A DNA stretch of 5,184 nucleotides. Origin: an uncultured Clostridia bacterium (lineage in GTDB: Bacteria > Bacillota > Clostridia > Christensenellales > Borkfalkiaceae). The notes below the pieces were generated by a model. The model was not told the DNA's origin. It did no database searches and saw nothing but the letters and a program-made list of their open reading frames with translations. The position numbers and the translations under genes are program-made. Location of the stretch: NCBI GenBank assembly GCA_900557285.1, contig USSJ01000107.1, positions 1 through 5,184 on the forward strand. The letters are read 5' to 3'. This document shows positions 1-5,065 of this stretch, piece after piece; position 1 is the stretch's first letter; every line of letters starts with the position of its first letter.

Positions 1-45
1 CCCGCCGTTCCCGGCGCCAATCACGACCGCATCATACTTTTTCAT
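1..45 (-). CDS. FAD/NAD(P)-binding oxidoreductase, N-terminal fragment
   Basis: Only the first 15 codons are present; the gene continues past the left edge. They read MKKYDAVVIGAGNGG, a beta strand followed by a GxGxxG dinucleotide-binding loop, typical of the N-terminus of FAD-dependent oxidoreductases, including the phytoene-desaturase-like group where GAGNGG is common. A strong AGGAGG ribosome binding site (complement of 50-55) lies 4 bases upstream of the ATG, which fixes the start. The gene follows the TetR regulator on the same strand after a 41-bp gap, so the two are probably co-transcribed and this enzyme may be what the regulator controls (inference). Substrate and exact subfamily cannot be judged from 15 residues. 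Confidence 0.7.
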   Translation of the reverse strand, partial: MKKYDAVVIGAGNGG

Positions 46-86
46 GCCTTCCTCCTGATTTTTTACGGCTTACGCCGCCTTTTTTT

Positions 87-641
87 CTATTTCCCTTTAC
101 GCACGTTCTGCAGAATTCCGTAATATACATCGTGCAGAATCCCGCGAATCCGCTCCGCCGTAAACCGCGCCGTCCCCGTCGCGATCATCGTCGCTATCCC
201 GTGCGAAAGCATCCACATCTCTTCATATACGTTTTGCGCGTCTTTCCCGGAAATATTCTCCGTCTGCTCGATAACGCTCAACACGTACGGCATTTCTCTA
301 TGCGCCGTGAGTATGTCTTCCCCATCCTCACTCATGAATAACAATTTGAAAAGCTCTTTTTCTTCCGCGGCAAACCGTATATAATTCAAGCCCACCGATA
401 AATACGCCGACGCCCCTTCCTGCGGCTCCCGCAGATACTCTCCGAACCTTTGCATCGCTGCGTCCCGCACCGATCGGCGTACTTCTTCCATATTCTCAAA
501 CGCCCAGAATATCGGCTGCGTCGAACACTTCAGCTTCGCCGCCAAAGCCTTCGCCGTCAATCCCGCTATCCCGCGCTCACGAACCAGTTCCGTCGCCCCT
601 GCCTGTATGTCTTGTTTTGTCAGTTTCGCTTTCGGAGGCAT
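87..641 (-). CDS. TetR/AcrR-family transcriptional regulator
   Basis: A 184-residue protein of normal TetR length. Residues about 10-55 form the N-terminal helix-turn-helix DNA-binding domain, with the family pattern of an 'ATELVRERG' helix, the 'LTAKALAAKLKCS' turn-and-recognition region and the aromatic 'IFWAFENMEE' segment. The C-terminal part (about 60-180) is the variable ligand-binding/dimerisation domain. 'YIRFAAEEKELFKLLFMSE' (87-105) and 'MWMLSHGIATMIATG' (142-156) resemble the WHG-type C-terminal domain of some TetR regulators. An AGGAAG ribosome binding site (complement of 649-654) sits 7 bases before the ATG. The promoter directly upstream is overlapped by repeated ATATAACG half-sites, so autorepression is likely. 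The downstream co-oriented gene is an FAD oxidoreductase, a common partner or target. The ligand is unknown, and the sequence does not show whether it also controls the divergent epimerase operon. Confidence 0.9.
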   Translation of the reverse strand: MPPKAKLTKQDIQAGATELVRERGIAGLTAKALAAKLKCSTQPIFWAFENMEEVRRSVRDAAMQRFGEYLREPQEGASAYLSVGLNYIRFAAEEKELFKLLFMSEDGEDILTAHREMPYVLSVIEQTENISGKDAQNVYEEMWMLSHGIATMIATGTARFTAERIRGILHDVYYGILQNVRKGK

Positions 642-660
642 TCCTGTACTTCCTGTCTGT

Positions 661-701
661 ATTATATAACGTTCGTTATATTACATACATTATATAACGT
701 T
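661..701. promoter_or_regulatory. Putative TetR operator: three ATATAACG half-sites
   Basis: Positions 664-681 form an 18-bp palindrome: ATATAACG, a TT centre, CGTTATAT, with 8-bp perfect arms. A third half-site, ATATAACG, lies at 692-699. It makes a 13-bp direct repeat (ATTATATAACGTT at 661-673 and 689-701) and a second, outward inverted pair with 674-681. The third half-site overlaps the TetR -10 hexamer and the palindrome covers the expected start site, so binding would block the promoter. Palindromes of this size are usual for TetR dimers; assignment to this regulator is inferred from position only. The AT-rich repeat partly reflects the -10 sequence itself. Confidence 0.62.
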
Positions 702-717
702 TTATTGCGCCTGTCAA
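689..717 (-). promoter_or_regulatory. Consensus sigma-70-type promoter of the TetR gene
   Basis: Read on the minus strand, a perfect TTGACA -35 (complement of 712-717) and a perfect TATAAT -10 (complement of 689-694) are separated by exactly 17 bases. Transcription should start near 682, giving a leader of about 40 nt before the TetR ATG at 641. Such a strong promoter in front of a regulator implies that it is normally held down, consistent with the operator half-sites overlapping its -10 and start site. Confidence 0.8.
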
Positions 718-750
718 TAGAAAAATAAAAAATTTTTTTTTTAAAAAATA

Positions 751-779
751 TTGTAAAAAACCGACTGTTTTTGTATAAT
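751..779 (+). promoter_or_regulatory. Probable promoter for the epimerase-EFR1 operon
   Basis: TTGTAA (751-756) and TATAAT (774-779) are spaced by 17 bases, with a TG dinucleotide just before the -10 and AT-rich DNA upstream (719-760). Transcription would start near 786, leaving a leader of about 420 nt before the epimerase ATG at 1205. It lies back-to-back with the TetR promoter, the two -35 elements being 33 bp apart, and outside the putative operator. No better promoter is visible between here and 1205, though a GC-rich repeat array is a poor place to detect one. Confidence 0.6.
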
Positions 780-792
780 GTTTTTAAGAGCC

Positions 793-824
793 GATCCGCA
801 CAAAAAATTTCTGCGGCATCCGCA
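793..824 (+). other. Alternative hairpins at the start of the leader
   Basis: Just downstream of the predicted start site, CCGCA (796-800), TGCGG (812-816) and CCGCA (820-824) allow two mutually exclusive stems. In one, 796-800 pairs with 812-816, extended by GAT/ATC across a 1-nt bulge. In the other, TGCGG-CAT-CCGCA (812-824) forms a compact 3-nt-loop hairpin. A nearby CGGTTCGTT (838-846) can pair with AACGAACCG (893-901) inside the first repeat. This could be a structured 5' leader, but no known riboswitch or attenuator is recognised, and GC-rich repeats produce such pairings easily. Confidence 0.3.
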
Positions 825-863
825 AAAAAATACAGTGCGGTTCGTTCTAATACTGTTTCCTCT

Positions 864-1192
864 ACGGCAAAGCGATGGCCACCGCGTGCCAAAACGAACC
901 GTGCGGCAAAGCGATGATTGTTGTCGTACGGCGGAGCGATGACTGCCGCGTGCCAAAGCGAACCGTGCGGCGAAGCAATGATTGCTCTCATGCGACGGAG
1001 CGGTACCATGCGGCGAAGCAATGATTGCTGTCATACGGCGGAGCGATGACTGCCGCGTGCCAAAGCGAACCGCGCGGCGGAGCAATGATTGCTCTTATGC
1101 GGCGGAGCGATGACTGCCGCGTGCCAAAACGACCCGTGCGGCAAAGCGATGATTGCTGTCGTACGGCGGAGCGGTACCATGCGGCGAAGCGA
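864..1192. repeat. Hierarchical GC-rich tandem repeat array with 171-bp period
   Basis: Twelve copies of a degenerate core (CGGCRRAGCRRT, with one or two deviations) are arranged as three unit types. A is 38 bp, core followed by GACTGCCGCGTGCCAAARC. B is 26 bp, core followed by GATTGCTSTCRT. C is 17 bp, core ending GGTACCA. The order is A(864) B(902) A(928) B(966) C(992) B(1009), then A(1035) B(1073) A(1099) B(1137) C(1163) and a truncated B (1180-1192). The second block repeats the first with an exact 171-bp offset. Most B units contain AGCAAT-G-ATTGCT, a 13-bp dyad. The array fills most of the leader before the epimerase and ends about a dozen bases before its ATG. There is no regular unit/unique-spacer structure, no transposase and no recognisable gene. 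Function is unknown; it may be one locus of a dispersed intergenic repeat family. Confidence 0.88.
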
Positions 1193-1204
1193 AAAGGAAA
1201 AAAT

Positions 1205-2221
1205 ATGGATAAAAATTGTACTTACATTGTGACCGGTTGCACCGGATTTGTCGGGAACGTACTCACTAAAAAGCTTTTAGAGGAAGGTCTTGCCGTAAGA
1301 GGCTTGGCGCGCAGTCCTCAGAAAGCCGAACGGGTCTTTCAGGATAAAAAACCCGAATTCGTGTTCGGCAATATTTCCGATGAAAAAGATGTGGAATCTT
1401 TGTTCCGCGGAAACGGCCCTTTTATTGTGATCCACACGGTCGCGAAAGTCACGATCGGCGAAGGATCCCAAAAAGAATTGCAAGACGTAACGGTAAAAGG
1501 GACTGAAAACGTTGTCCGCGCCTGCTGCCGCCATAACGTTTTGAAACTCATTCATATCTCTTCGACCGAAGCGATTCCCCGAGGCCTTATTTTAAAAGAA
1601 GATATCAGCAATTATGTACCCGATCCCGCCAAATCGCGGAAAGGATACCCGCGTGCCAAAGCCGAAGCCGACGCCATTGTACTGCGCGCCGTAAAAGAAC
1701 ACGGTCTGAACGCCAGCATTCTTTTATTTGCCAGCGTGATCGGCCCCGGCGACTACGGAAACGGACATATGTCCCAGATGTTCATCGACTTTCTCGAAGG
1801 CAAACTCCCCGCTTCCGTCCGCGGCGGATACAACGATTTCGATATCCGCGACGTTGCGGATGTTCTCCCCGCCATCCTGGAGCGGGCCGCCCCCGGCGAA
1901 AGTTATATCTTTGCAAACCGTCCCGACCGCATCGACGAAATTCTGAACATTGCCGCCGATCATGTTGGCAAGAAACATCTGCCTGCCCTGCCTCTCTGGT
2001 CCGCCTATCTCGGTCTCCCGTTTCTCTGCCTGTGGGCAAAACTTCGCAAAAAACGCCCGCTCTATACGGCCGCCGCCTTGGCTGCCATCCGCGAAAAGGC
2101 CGATTTTCCCATCTCCAAAACAAAAGAAACGTTTGGCTTTTCTCCGCGGCCCCTCTCTCAGACAATCACGGATCAGTTGGACTTTCTTGTCCGAACAGGC
2201 AAAGCAAAAATAAAATCATGA
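1205..2221 (+). CDS. NAD-dependent epimerase/dehydratase-like extended SDR
   Basis: A 338-residue oxidoreductase of the extended short-chain dehydrogenase/reductase type, resembling the dihydroflavonol-reductase/3-beta-HSD-like branch. The N-terminal Rossmann fold shows TGCTGFVG (residues 10-17, glycines 11, 14, 17) for NAD(P) binding. The active site has 'HISST' (117-121, serine/threonine) and the YxxxK pair in 'GYPRAKAEAD' (Tyr148, Lys152). 'IGPGDYGNGHM' (179-189) is typical of the substrate-side region. Length is normal for the family; the substrate is unknown. The ATG at 1205 is chosen because homology begins immediately (YIVTGCTGFVG) and AAGGA lies 6-7 bases upstream. The frame stays open back to 1025, but that stretch is repeat array and looks non-coding. 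Its TGA overlaps the ATG of the next gene, so the two are translationally coupled. A hydrophobic stretch around 263-279 is too short and mixed to call a membrane anchor confidently. Confidence 0.88.
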   Translation: MDKNCTYIVTGCTGFVGNVLTKKLLEEGLAVRGLARSPQKAERVFQDKKPEFVFGNISDEKDVESLFRGNGPFIVIHTVAKVTIGEGSQKELQDVTVKGTENVVRACCRHNVLKLIHISSTEAIPRGLILKEDISNYVPDPAKSRKGYPRAKAEADAIVLRAVKEHGLNASILLFASVIGPGDYGNGHMSQMFIDFLEGKLPASVRGGYNDFDIRDVADVLPAILERAAPGESYIFANRPDRIDEILNIAADHVGKKHLPALPLWSAYLGLPFLCLWAKLRKKRPLYTAAALAAIREKADFPISKTKETFGFSPRPLSQTITDQLDFLVRTGKAKIKS

Positions 2222-3138
2222 AAATTCTTCTCATCTATTATACCGGTACCTATAACACGCGCTATTTGACCGATCGGGCTCAGGACCTGTTCCTTGCACA
2301 CGGTCACAGCGTCGAACGCGTCGAGATAAAGCGCGGTATCCCCGCCGTTTGCACGGAAGGCTATGACCTGATCGGTTTCGGCTACCCCATTTACGGGTTC
2401 AACTCGCCCCTGCCGTTCAACCGATACGTCCGAAAACTGAATATATCTGCCGGGCAGAAATTCTTTATTTATAAAAACAGCGGAGAAACGTTTGCCGCCA
2501 ACAACGCTTCCAGCCGCATTCTCCTGCGCCTGATGAAAAAAAGAAAAGCCGTCTTTGCGGGAGAATATCACTTTGTCATGCCCTACAATATCCACTTCGC
2601 TTTCGACAAAAATTTTGTCCGCGAAATTTTAGACAAAGATTTTAAACTTCTGAAAATCATGTGCCGCGAACTGGAATCCGGATCTGTAAGGAAAATTCCC
2701 GCCAAGCCGATCTATAAGCTCGCTTCCGCTGTCGTTTCCGTGCAGAAAGCGGGCGGCGCCGTCAATTCTTTTTTCTACCGCGCCGATATGGATTCCTGTA
2801 TCCGCTGCCTGAAATGCGTCCGCGATTGCCCGGAAAACAACATCCGATTCGAAAAAGGAAAAATCCGTTTCTCTCATCACTGCGATATGTGTATGCGCTG
2901 TTCCTTTTTCTGCCCTGCAAATGCCATACGCATCGGACTTCTGGAAGACTGGAAAGTCAACGGCGATTACCGCCTGCACGAAATCGAGCAGATGCCTTTG
3001 CCCGAAAAATCTTTCATCAGTCCCGATACGCGCGGATTTTTCCGCTGTTACCTCAAAACCTTTGACGATATCGAAAAGGATTATGCAAAACTTTTCCCCG
3101 ATGACAGTCACGATCCCCTGACGCCGCACCGATCCTGA
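2218..3138 (+). CDS. EFR1-family protein: flavodoxin domain plus two [4Fe-4S] clusters
   Basis: A 306-residue cytosolic redox protein with two modules. The N-terminal half (about 1-150) is flavodoxin-like, opening MKILLIYYTGTYNTRYL, where TGTYNT (9-14) is the FMN phosphate-binding loop; 'DLIGFGYPIYGFNSP' (50-64) is a second conserved flavodoxin segment. The C-terminal part carries two complete CxxCxxCxxxCP motifs, Cys194/197/200/204 and Cys222/225/228/232, each suited to one [4Fe-4S] cluster. This arrangement matches the EFR1 family, common in anaerobic Firmicutes and thought to move electrons; partners are mostly unknown. The ATG overlaps the epimerase stop codon (ATGA), and no strong ribosome binding site precedes it, so translation probably depends on the upstream gene. 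The frame is open back to 2032, but that part is the epimerase sequence read in another frame. Co-expression suggests it supplies or removes electrons in the same pathway as the epimerase (inference). Confidence 0.9.
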   Translation: MKILLIYYTGTYNTRYLTDRAQDLFLAHGHSVERVEIKRGIPAVCTEGYDLIGFGYPIYGFNSPLPFNRYVRKLNISAGQKFFIYKNSGETFAANNASSRILLRLMKKRKAVFAGEYHFVMPYNIHFAFDKNFVREILDKDFKLLKIMCRELESGSVRKIPAKPIYKLASAVVSVQKAGGAVNSFFYRADMDSCIRCLKCVRDCPENNIRFEKGKIRFSHHCDMCMRCSFFCPANAIRIGLLEDWKVNGDYRLHEIEQMPLPEKSFISPDTRGFFRCYLKTFDDIEKDYAKLFPDDSHDPLTPHRS

Positions 3139-3307
3139 TCAAGACCTGCCGGCAACGGCTCCTGCCTGTTCTTTTCAGGCCTTTCCGATGAACAGTCGGC
3201 AATCGCCCCTTTCGCCGCAATCCTCCAAAATATGCGGAAAAAAAGAAGATCAATATGCGTGACACAGTACTCTGTTTATAACGCGTTTTAAAATCATACA
3301 AAAGCAA
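3139..3307. other. Intergenic region between convergent genes
   Basis: I see no credible gene here. Two weak hairpins lie just after the EFR1 stop: GCCG-GCAA-CGGC (3148-3159, a 4-bp stem with a GNRA loop) and GCCTG/CAGGC (3164-3168 with 3176-3180), the latter followed by only a short pyrimidine stretch. Neither makes a convincing terminator alone; the strong hairpin at 3308-3349 is the better candidate for both flanking operons. Confidence 0.5.
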
Positions 3308-3349
3308 AAACGATCGGAGCGCGCAAAATTTTGCGATCTCCGATCGTTT
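3308..3349. terminator. Strong nested hairpin, probable bidirectional terminator
   Basis: A perfect 12-bp stem (AAACGATCGGAG at 3308-3319 with CTCCGATCGTTT at 3338-3349) encloses a second palindrome, CGCAAAATTTTGCG (3322-3335), across a 2x2 internal loop. On the minus strand the stem is followed by a T-rich tract (complement of about 3300-3310), giving a good intrinsic terminator immediately after the HAD phosphatase stop at 3351. On the plus strand it ends in TTTCTT, a weaker tail that could stop the epimerase-EFR1 transcript about 170 nt after its stop codon. Confidence 0.8.
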
Positions 3350-3350
3350 C

Positions 3351-4004
3351 TTATAAACTGAAAAGTATCTCTTTTAATTGCGAAAACGATTCGGCAAACC
3401 GTTCCGCGCCCGCTTCCAGCAGCTGCTCCTTCGTGCGGTATCCCCACAGTACGCTCACGCTCCGCATACCGGCATTGTGAGCCGTCTGCACATCCGTGTC
3501 GCCGTCCCCTACAAACACCGCGTCTTTTTCCGAAACACCGAGTTCCTTCAAAACCATGCGCGTGCTCGTCGGATCAGGCTTGACGGGAATTCCGTCCCGA
3601 TTCCCGAAAATCACGTCAAAACCGAAGTCTTTCAAAAGTGTTCTTCCCAAAACATCCGCCGCCTGCTGCGATTTATTCGTAACCACGGCAAGTTTTATTC
3701 CCGCTTCTTTCAGCGCGTCCATGCACTCTTTTTCCTGCGGAAACGTCCTGGTATGTTCATTTTTACAACAAAAATGGATCGGGCAGTAAACATTCCGATA
3801 AAAATATTCCGCCTGCCCGCGCTTTTCTTCCGGCAACGCACACTCCGCAAACTGCAAACCGCCATGCCCCACATATGCCTGCGTCTGTTTCAGCGTGATC
3901 TTCGGGCAGCCGTATTTTTCCAACGCCGCATTCATGCACGCATTCAGATCCGGCAATGTGTCCAGTACCGTTCCGTCCAAATCAAAAATGACCGCTTTTA
4001 TCAT
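3351..4004 (-). CDS. HAD-superfamily hydrolase, phosphoglycolate phosphatase-like
   Basis: A 217-residue member of the haloacid dehalogenase superfamily, close to the Gph/PGP group, probably a cytosolic phosphatase of small phosphorylated metabolites. All four motifs are present: motif I FDLDGT (nucleophile Asp8 and acid/base Asp10), motif II VVTNKS (Thr109), motif III lysine in 'GIPVKPDP' (Lys142), and motif IV 'FVGDGDTD' (Asp167, Asp171) for magnesium. A small helical cap lies between motifs I and II (about 15-85). The cap contains an unusual Cys cluster (Cys74, 79, 80) whose meaning is unclear. Length is normal. The ATG at 4004 has a GGA only 4 bases upstream, a weak site. The gene starts 20 bp after the stop of the upstream arginyl-tRNA-synthetase-like reading frame, so the two are probably co-transcribed. 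Exact substrate is not determinable; HAD phosphatases are often promiscuous. Confidence 0.9.
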   Translation of the reverse strand: MIKAVIFDLDGTVLDTLPDLNACMNAALEKYGCPKITLKQTQAYVGHGGLQFAECALPEEKRGQAEYFYRNVYCPIHFCCKNEHTRTFPQEKECMDALKEAGIKLAVVTNKSQQAADVLGRTLLKDFGFDVIFGNRDGIPVKPDPTSTRMVLKELGVSEKDAVFVGDGDTDVQTAHNAGMRSVSVLWGYRTKEQLLEAGAERFAESFSQLKEILFSL

Positions 4005-4024
4005 AAGTTCCGCCCGTCTGTCCT

Positions 4025-4642
4025 CTACATCTTTTCCGGTACGCCGATCCCCAACAGCCCCAACGCGTTCTTCAACGTGATCAGCGTCGCTTCCGTCAAC
4101 GCCAGACGAAATTCCCGCGTTTCCTTTTCCGCGTTCAGGATCGAACAGTCAAAATAAAATTTATTATACACCTGCGCCAGATCCACGGCATAGCGCGCAA
4201 TCAGGCAGGGTTCGTATTTTTCCAGCGCATCGTGCAGTATGTTCGGCAGATCTGCCAGCCGCTTGACAAGTTCAAATTCCTGCGGGCAGATCTCTCCCGC
4301 TTTCCAGGACGCCGCCTTTCCGCCTTTTTCCAGCACACTGTTGGCGCGCGCGCAGGTGTACTGCACATAACAGGATGTCTCGCCTTCAAAATTCAGCACT
4401 TTATCGTACGAGAACGTGATGTCCTTGATCTTGTTGTTATACAGCGCCCCGAAGATCACCGCCCCCACGCCGACCGTCTTGGCAATGGATTCTTTGTTCT
4501 CCAGCGAAGGGTTCTTTTCCGTGATGATCGTCAGCGCTTTTTGCACGCATTTTTGTATGACGTCCTCCAAATATACGACTTTTCCCTTGCGCGTGGACAT
4601 CGATCCGTCTTCCAGCGACACCATGCCGTAGGCGACGTGCAC
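4025..4642 (-). pseudogene. argS: argS 3' portion (arginyl-tRNA synthetase, lacking N-terminal half)
   Basis: About 200 codons match the C-terminal third to half of arginyl-tRNA synthetase, which charges tRNA-Arg. Visible are 'FGMV'-type 'YGMVSLEDG', the KMSKS-equivalent MSTRKG (150-155), 'VGVGAVIFGALYNNKIKD' (192-209), the YVQYTCAR block, and a complete DALR anticodon-binding domain to the normal C-terminal 'GVPEKM'. In the YVQYT motif, 'ETSC' replaces the more usual 'ETGP' and 'TCAR' replaces 'THAR'. The N-terminal additional domain, the HIGH signature and most of the catalytic fold are absent. As argS is essential in nearly all bacteria, an intact copy must exist elsewhere if this join is real. 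Confidence 0.82.
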
Positions 4643-5047
4643 GAGCGAATCCTTGGTCACGCCCGCCATCGCGAGCGAACGCGCCGCGATCTCCGACCAA
4701 ACGTCGATGTCGTTTTTCGTGTAACCGACGACGGTCAGTTTGCCCGTCGTGCCGCTCGACGCATGCACTTCGACTATATCGCTCTGCGGCGCCGAATAAA
4801 ACCCGAACGGGTACGCCGACCGCAGGTCATGCTTTACCGTAAAAGGCAATTTACTCAGATCCGCTACACTCCTGATATCCGAAGGCTTGATCTTATATTC
4901 GTCCATTTTTGCGCGGTACGGTTTGCAATTATTATAAACAAGCTCGACCGTTTTGCGCAATCTCTCGCTCTGCAGATTTTCCATCTCCGAACGGGACAGA
5001 CATTCATATTCCGGCTGATAAATATAATCTTTGAGTTTACCCTTCAT
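4025..5047 (-). CDS. Hybrid ORF: PaaK N-terminal part fused to ArgRS C-terminal part
   Basis: This uninterrupted 340-codon frame joins two unrelated enzyme families. Residues 1 to about 141 are the N-terminal part of phenylacetate-CoA ligase, including the ATP-binding loop 'ASSGTTGKLTVVGYT' (96-110). Residues from about 136 to 340 are the C-terminal part of a class I arginyl-tRNA synthetase: 'GMVSLEDGSMSTRKG' (141-155, KMSKS-type loop), 'EGETSCYVQYTCARANSVL' (221-239), and a DALR anticodon-binding domain ending 'LGLLGIGVPEKM'. The switch occurs at VHVAYG (136-141), a string plausible in both families. Each parent is much longer (PaaK about 430 residues, ArgRS about 550-600). The hybrid lacks the rest of the adenylation domain and the C-terminal domain of PaaK, and the HIGH motif and N-terminal domain of ArgRS, so neither activity is expected. 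The start is sound: an AGGGGA-type site lies just upstream of the ATG. Most likely an assembly chimera or a real deletion fusion; a selected fusion protein is the least likely option. Confidence 0.88.
   Translation of the reverse strand: MKGKLKDYIYQPEYECLSRSEMENLQSERLRKTVELVYNNCKPYRAKMDEYKIKPSDIRSVADLSKLPFTVKHDLRSAYPFGFYSAPQSDIVEVHASSGTTGKLTVVGYTKNDIDVWSEIAARSLAMAGVTKDSLVHVAYGMVSLEDGSMSTRKGKVVYLEDVIQKCVQKALTIITEKNPSLENKESIAKTVGVGAVIFGALYNNKIKDITFSYDKVLNFEGETSCYVQYTCARANSVLEKGGKAASWKAGEICPQEFELVKRLADLPNILHDALEKYEPCLIARYAVDLAQVYNKFYFDCSILNAEKETREFRLALTEATLITLKNALGLLGIGVPEKM
4622..4645. other. Fusion junction between paaK and argS sequence
   Basis: The family identity of the frame changes here. 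On the minus strand the codons for L-V-H-V-A-Y-G-M run from 4645 to 4622. PaaK proteins normally continue after the AYG with YGLFTGGLG; ArgRS proteins normally have HVAFGMVSLEDG or similar. A shared string of roughly 15-20 bases covering VHVAYG could therefore be where two genes were joined, by recombination or by an assembler. The exact breakpoint cannot be placed within the shared part. Confidence 0.75.
4622..5047 (-). pseudogene. paaK: paaK 5' portion (phenylacetate-CoA ligase, truncated)
   Basis: About 141 codons match the beginning of phenylacetate-CoA ligase, which activates phenylacetate or related aryl acids with ATP and CoA. Visible family features are 'LRKTVELVYNNCKPYRAKM', 'LPFTVKHDLRSAYPFGFYS', the P-loop-like SSGTTGK (97-103) and 'VGYT'. 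Residue 104 is Leu where Pro is usual (SSGTTGKPT). Homology stops just before the expected 'YGLFTGGLG' segment; everything downstream is missing. It lies 18 bp after the probable iorB gene, the classic iorA-iorB-paaK order for aromatic amino-acid-derived 2-oxo acid metabolism, so this half appears to be in its native place. Confidence 0.8.
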
Positions 5048-5065
5048 TCTTTTCCCCTTTTGATT

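Noticed and set aside
66..87. Terminator hairpin CGGC-TTAC-GCCG followed by T run between the TetR gene and the oxidoreductase
   Set aside because: The stem is only 4 bp, and the T run is on the plus strand where no gene is transcribed; on the minus strand it would not act as a terminator.
662..1085. Minus-strand frames of about 115-120 codons across the repeat array
   Set aside because: Repeats with period divisible by three stay open without selection. The predicted peptides are Arg-rich low-complexity copies with no recognised domain and no ribosome binding site.
864..1192. CRISPR array
   Set aside because: Units abut directly with no unique spacers, unit lengths alternate (38/26/17 bp), and no cas genes are nearby.
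1025..1204. N-terminal extension of the epimerase through the repeat array (frame open back to a TTG at 1025)
   Set aside because: The Rossmann motif begins within 10 residues of the ATG at 1205, as expected for the family, and a ribosome binding site precedes that ATG. The extension consists of repeat translated by chance.
2032..2217. 62-codon upstream extension of the EFR1 protein
   Set aside because: This stretch is the epimerase C-terminus in another frame. Flavodoxin homology starts exactly at the ATG at 2218, which overlaps the epimerase stop.
3148..3186. Terminator directly after the EFR1 gene
   Set aside because: The stems are only 4-5 bp and are not followed by a proper U tract; the nested hairpin at 3308-3349 is much stronger.
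3378..4157. A 259-codon plus-strand frame opposite the HAD gene
   Set aside because: It is antisense to a gene with all four HAD motifs, is Arg/Phe-rich with no recognisable domain, and extends across the gene boundary into the next gene.
4025..5047. A genuinely new bifunctional enzyme linking CoA-ligase and tRNA-synthetase activity
   Set aside because: Each half lacks essential catalytic parts: no HIGH motif, no remainder of the PaaK adenylation and C-terminal domains. The join falls inside a string shared by both families, which favours artefact or accidental recombination.
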